Below, piece by piece: positions 62,466-64,000 of a stretch of DNA of 64,000 nt (positions within the stretch are counted from its first letter, which is position 1; each line of letters starts with the position of its first letter). The stretch comes from Bog-105 sp965277855 (GTDB lineage Bacteria > Acidobacteriota > Terriglobia > Bryobacterales > Bryobacteraceae): positions 1,550,001-1,614,000 of the forward strand of contig OZ255847.1 in assembly GCA_965277855.1 (NCBI GenBank), written 5' to 3'. Below the pieces are notes generated by a model. The model did not search any database. It was not told the origin of the DNA and saw only the letters and a program-made list of their open reading frames with translations. Both the position numbers and the translations under genes were made by a program.

Positions 62466-63092
62466 TCACCGCGCAATTCTCCGCTCCAGCGCCGACATGC
62501 CCCAATCGGCCAGCAACGCCAAACCCGCCGCCGGAATCGCCCCCGCCAGAATTTCAAGTGTATTGACGGAGGCCACCCCGCGAAAAATCAACTCGCCCAA
62601 CCCCCCACCACCAATGACCGCCGCAATCACCGCCGTCCCAATATTCGTCACCAACGCGATGCGAATTCCGGCGAGAATCGTCGGCGCGGCCAGCGGCAGT
62701 TCCACCCAGCGCAGCAACTGCCGGTCCGTCATCCCCATAGCAATAGCGGCCTCGCGCACCGGCGGATCCACGTTGCTAATTCCGACTATGGTGTTGCGCA
62801 GAATCGGCAACAGCGAATACAGCACGAGGCACAAAATCGCCGTGTGACGCCCAATCCCCCCAATCAAAGGCACCGGCAGCAGAAATCCGAACAGCGCCAG
62901 GCTCGGAATCGTTTGCAGAATGCTCGCGACCGTCACTGATACTTTCCGTAAGAACGGCCGTCGTGTGCCCGCTACCCCCAAACTAACCCCGATCAGTACC
63001 GCGATACCGCACGAAATCACCACGATCATGATGTGCTCGCCGGTAAGCGACACAACGTCTGCTAATAAAGTCTGAAGAACGGTTTGATCCAC
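62466..63092 (-). CDS. Osmoprotectant ABC transporter permease (OpuCB/ProW-like)
   Basis: A 208-residue integral membrane protein of the BinP-dependent permease type. The EAA loop is REAAIAMGMTDRQLLRWVEL, next to APTILAGIRIALVTNIGTAV and IGGGGLGELIFRG. Around six hydrophobic segments are present. It forms the channel for the OpuC-like binding protein encoded downstream. No OpuCA-type ATPase gene lies between here and the window end, so that subunit is either just off the right edge or encoded elsewhere. It starts 10 bp after the LolA-like gene. Confidence 0.9.
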   Translation of the reverse strand: MDQTVLQTLLADVVSLTGEHIMIVVISCGIAVLIGVSLGVAGTRRPFLRKVSVTVASILQTIPSLALFGFLLPVPLIGGIGRHTAILCLVLYSLLPILRNTIVGISNVDPPVREAAIAMGMTDRQLLRWVELPLAAPTILAGIRIALVTNIGTAVIAAVIGGGGLGELIFRGVASVNTLEILAGAIPAAGLALLADWGMSALERRIAR

Positions 63093-63101
63093 GCGATTTA
63101 C

Positions 63102-63917
63102 TTACGGCTTCTCGATCTTTTCCTGCGTGTTTACCGAGAAGAGGTGGCATTGATCCAACTCTTCTTTAAAGCGAAACCGGGCGTGCAGAAATAAAGCCGC
63201 GCGCGCGTCGCCGCTGCCGTCCACCTTTTTCGTAATCCAGACCCCGTCCGGTTCTCTCTGCTGTGTCACATGCAGCCAGAAGCCTTTGTGCAGATTAGCC
63301 AGCAGCCCGGCCCCGATTTTGACGTCGCGCATGGTTTCGAAACGCAGCTCAACCGGAGTTCCGGTTTCTTCATCGATGACGATCTTACCTGTCAATGCTT
63401 CGGCAAAGCGCTCTTCGAGACTCTTGGCATGAAACGTAGGATCGCCCGACATGTCATAAAACAACATGCTGCGGCCATAGCGGGTATCCCGTCGTCCATT
63501 AGTTAACTGCAGCGCCCGCAAAAACATGTCGGCCTGCTTTTCGCCTTTCGCTTGAGCCTTGTCCGCTTCGGCCTTGTTGCTGTACTTCTTCACATCCTTG
63601 TCGACCCGGTCCTGCTCTTTCTTTGCGTCGGAAGCACCGAGCGGCTTGCCGTCGCGCTCGAGTGTGTGTTCGATCTGAATGCGATTGACAAAAAACTGCT
63701 CCTTTTTGGCGGACTTGTGTTTCTTTATCGAGCCATCGGAGTTCAACTCATCGCTCTGCTCATGCACGATGCAGGAGTAATTCTCGAGAGCATCTTCCGA
63801 TATCCGCATGCTTTTGAGCATTCGCTGTTTGGTCTGGCGCGGGTCGGGCAACGGCTTGGCCAGTGTATCGGACCAGGCAGAAGCGGCGGCGCAGCATACC
63901 AGCAAAGTCGCGGGCAT
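63102..63917 (-). CDS. Exported protein of unknown function, possibly LolA-like
   Basis: About 271 residues from ATG 63917 (signal MPATLLVCCAAASAWSDTLA); the frame also allows a TTG at 63944, inside a tandem duplication. It continues RMLKSMRISEDALENYSCIV, a highly charged Lys/Asp stretch (ASDAKKEQDRVDKDVKKYSN), and a beta-rich end (KIVIDEETGTPVELRFETMR, LHVTQQREPDGVWITKKVDG). The beta-rich end recalls outer-membrane lipoprotein-sorting (LolA-like) proteins, but the match is weak. It precedes the osmoprotectant permease by 10 bp. Confidence 0.7.
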   Translation of the reverse strand: MPATLLVCCAAASAWSDTLAKPLPDPRQTKQRMLKSMRISEDALENYSCIVHEQSDELNSDGSIKKHKSAKKEQFFVNRIQIEHTLERDGKPLGASDAKKEQDRVDKDVKKYSNKAEADKAQAKGEKQADMFLRALQLTNGRRDTRYGRSMLFYDMSGDPTFHAKSLEERFAEALTGKIVIDEETGTPVELRFETMRDVKIGAGLLANLHKGFWLHVTQQREPDGVWITKKVDGSGDARAALFLHARFRFKEELDQCHLFSVNTQEKIEKP

Positions 63918-63922
63918 GAGCC

Positions 63923-63952
63923 GATTCAATGCGGCCTGATTCAATGCGGCCT
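63923..63952. repeat. 15-bp perfect tandem duplication at a gene start
   Basis: GATTCAATGCGGCCT occurs twice in a row (63923-63937 and 63938-63952). It spans the stop of the upstream partial gene and the possible TTG start of the LolA-like gene. A slippage duplication is likely. Confidence 0.9.
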
Positions 63953-64000
63953 CACTTCAGGCGGCAGCGTGTCGCGAAACGCTCGGGCCACCGGCGTATC
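63941..64000 (-). CDS. C-terminal end of an upstream gene (partial)
   Basis: A frame open to the right window edge ends at a TGA at 63941-63943. The visible end reads ...DTPVARAFRDTLPPEVRPH. Too short to identify. Its stop overlaps the tandem duplication and the alternative TTG of the next gene, so it is probably part of the same operon. Confidence 0.4.
   Translation of the reverse strand, partial: DTPVARAFRDTLPPEVRPH

Noticed and set aside
61519..62505. Longer start of the osmoprotectant-binding protein at 62505
   Set aside because: The extra residues are translated from a dispersed repeat, and a clear lipobox signal begins at 62370.
1..64000. CRISPR array, tRNA or rRNA gene, prophage
   Set aside because: No regularly spaced repeats, no cloverleaf or rRNA-like stretch and no phage structural genes were seen on reading the window.

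Overview
The window looks like a chromosomal segment of an Acidobacteriota, most likely a Bryobacterales/Solibacter-like member of Terriglobia. The basis is gene content: a MacB/FtsX-type 'ADOP' permease, CadC-like winged-helix/TolB regulators, CRTAC1-type FG-GAP/ASPIC-UnbV proteins, a DUF1552-DUF1592 pair, a PDZ-7TM-GAF-SpoIIE phosphatase and many secreted proteins. The DNA looks GC-rich throughout, but GC was not computed. I see no rRNA, tRNA, CRISPR array or phage.

Layout. 1-5617 (minus) holds the elongasome pair mrdA-rodA followed by an RNase E/G gene that runs off the left edge and carries a very long low-complexity insert inside its S1 domain. 5987-16169 (minus) is a tight seven-gene operon of exported proteins: three CRTAC1/UnbV propeller proteins, a TPR protein, a Tat-exported alkaline-phosphatase-fold protein, a tiny secreted protein and an unknown protein. 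16524-22659 has an ABC exporter pair, a secreted zincin, a divergent winged-helix/TolB regulator and an outer-membrane beta-barrel. 22721-29275 (plus) has an orphan molybdopterin hydroxylase subunit, gamma-glutamyltransferase and the ADOP permease. 29302-31664 is an accessory stretch with a decayed gene, a Cys-rich secreted peptide pair and a His/Asp-rich secreted protein. 31666-36724 (minus) has a frameshifted esterase and the DUF1552/DUF1592 pair. 36957-48105 holds a GH44 glycosidase, rhlE, a Phd/PIN toxin-antitoxin fused in translation to recQ, a DUF5060-type glycosidase, tsaB, a site-2 protease and free-Met-R-sulfoxide reductase. 49039-54765 is a second regulator/zincin module next to a SpoIIE phosphatase, with four apparent single-base frameshifts. 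The right end has HEAT, AraC and SGNH-hydrolase genes, an intact IS4-family element (57810-59180), and an operon mixing osmoprotectant-uptake genes with a MacB-like exporter.

Main observations. (1) Two unlinked copies of one divergent module: a membrane-tethered winged-helix/TolB regulator facing a small secreted HExxH protease. (2) Four frameshifts in 4.8 kb make two ordinary genes read as one 1194-residue false fusion plus a truncated phosphatase. Either assembly errors or recent decay would explain this. (3) Several dispersed structured repeats touch gene starts: one supplies the start of a TPR gene, and another flanks or overlaps two signal-peptide genes. (4) The IS4 element sits inside a copy of an intergenic repeat, with a perfect 10-bp target duplication. 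(5) The window also contains a Cys-rich secreted peptide of unknown role and a toxin-antitoxin pair translationally coupled to recQ.
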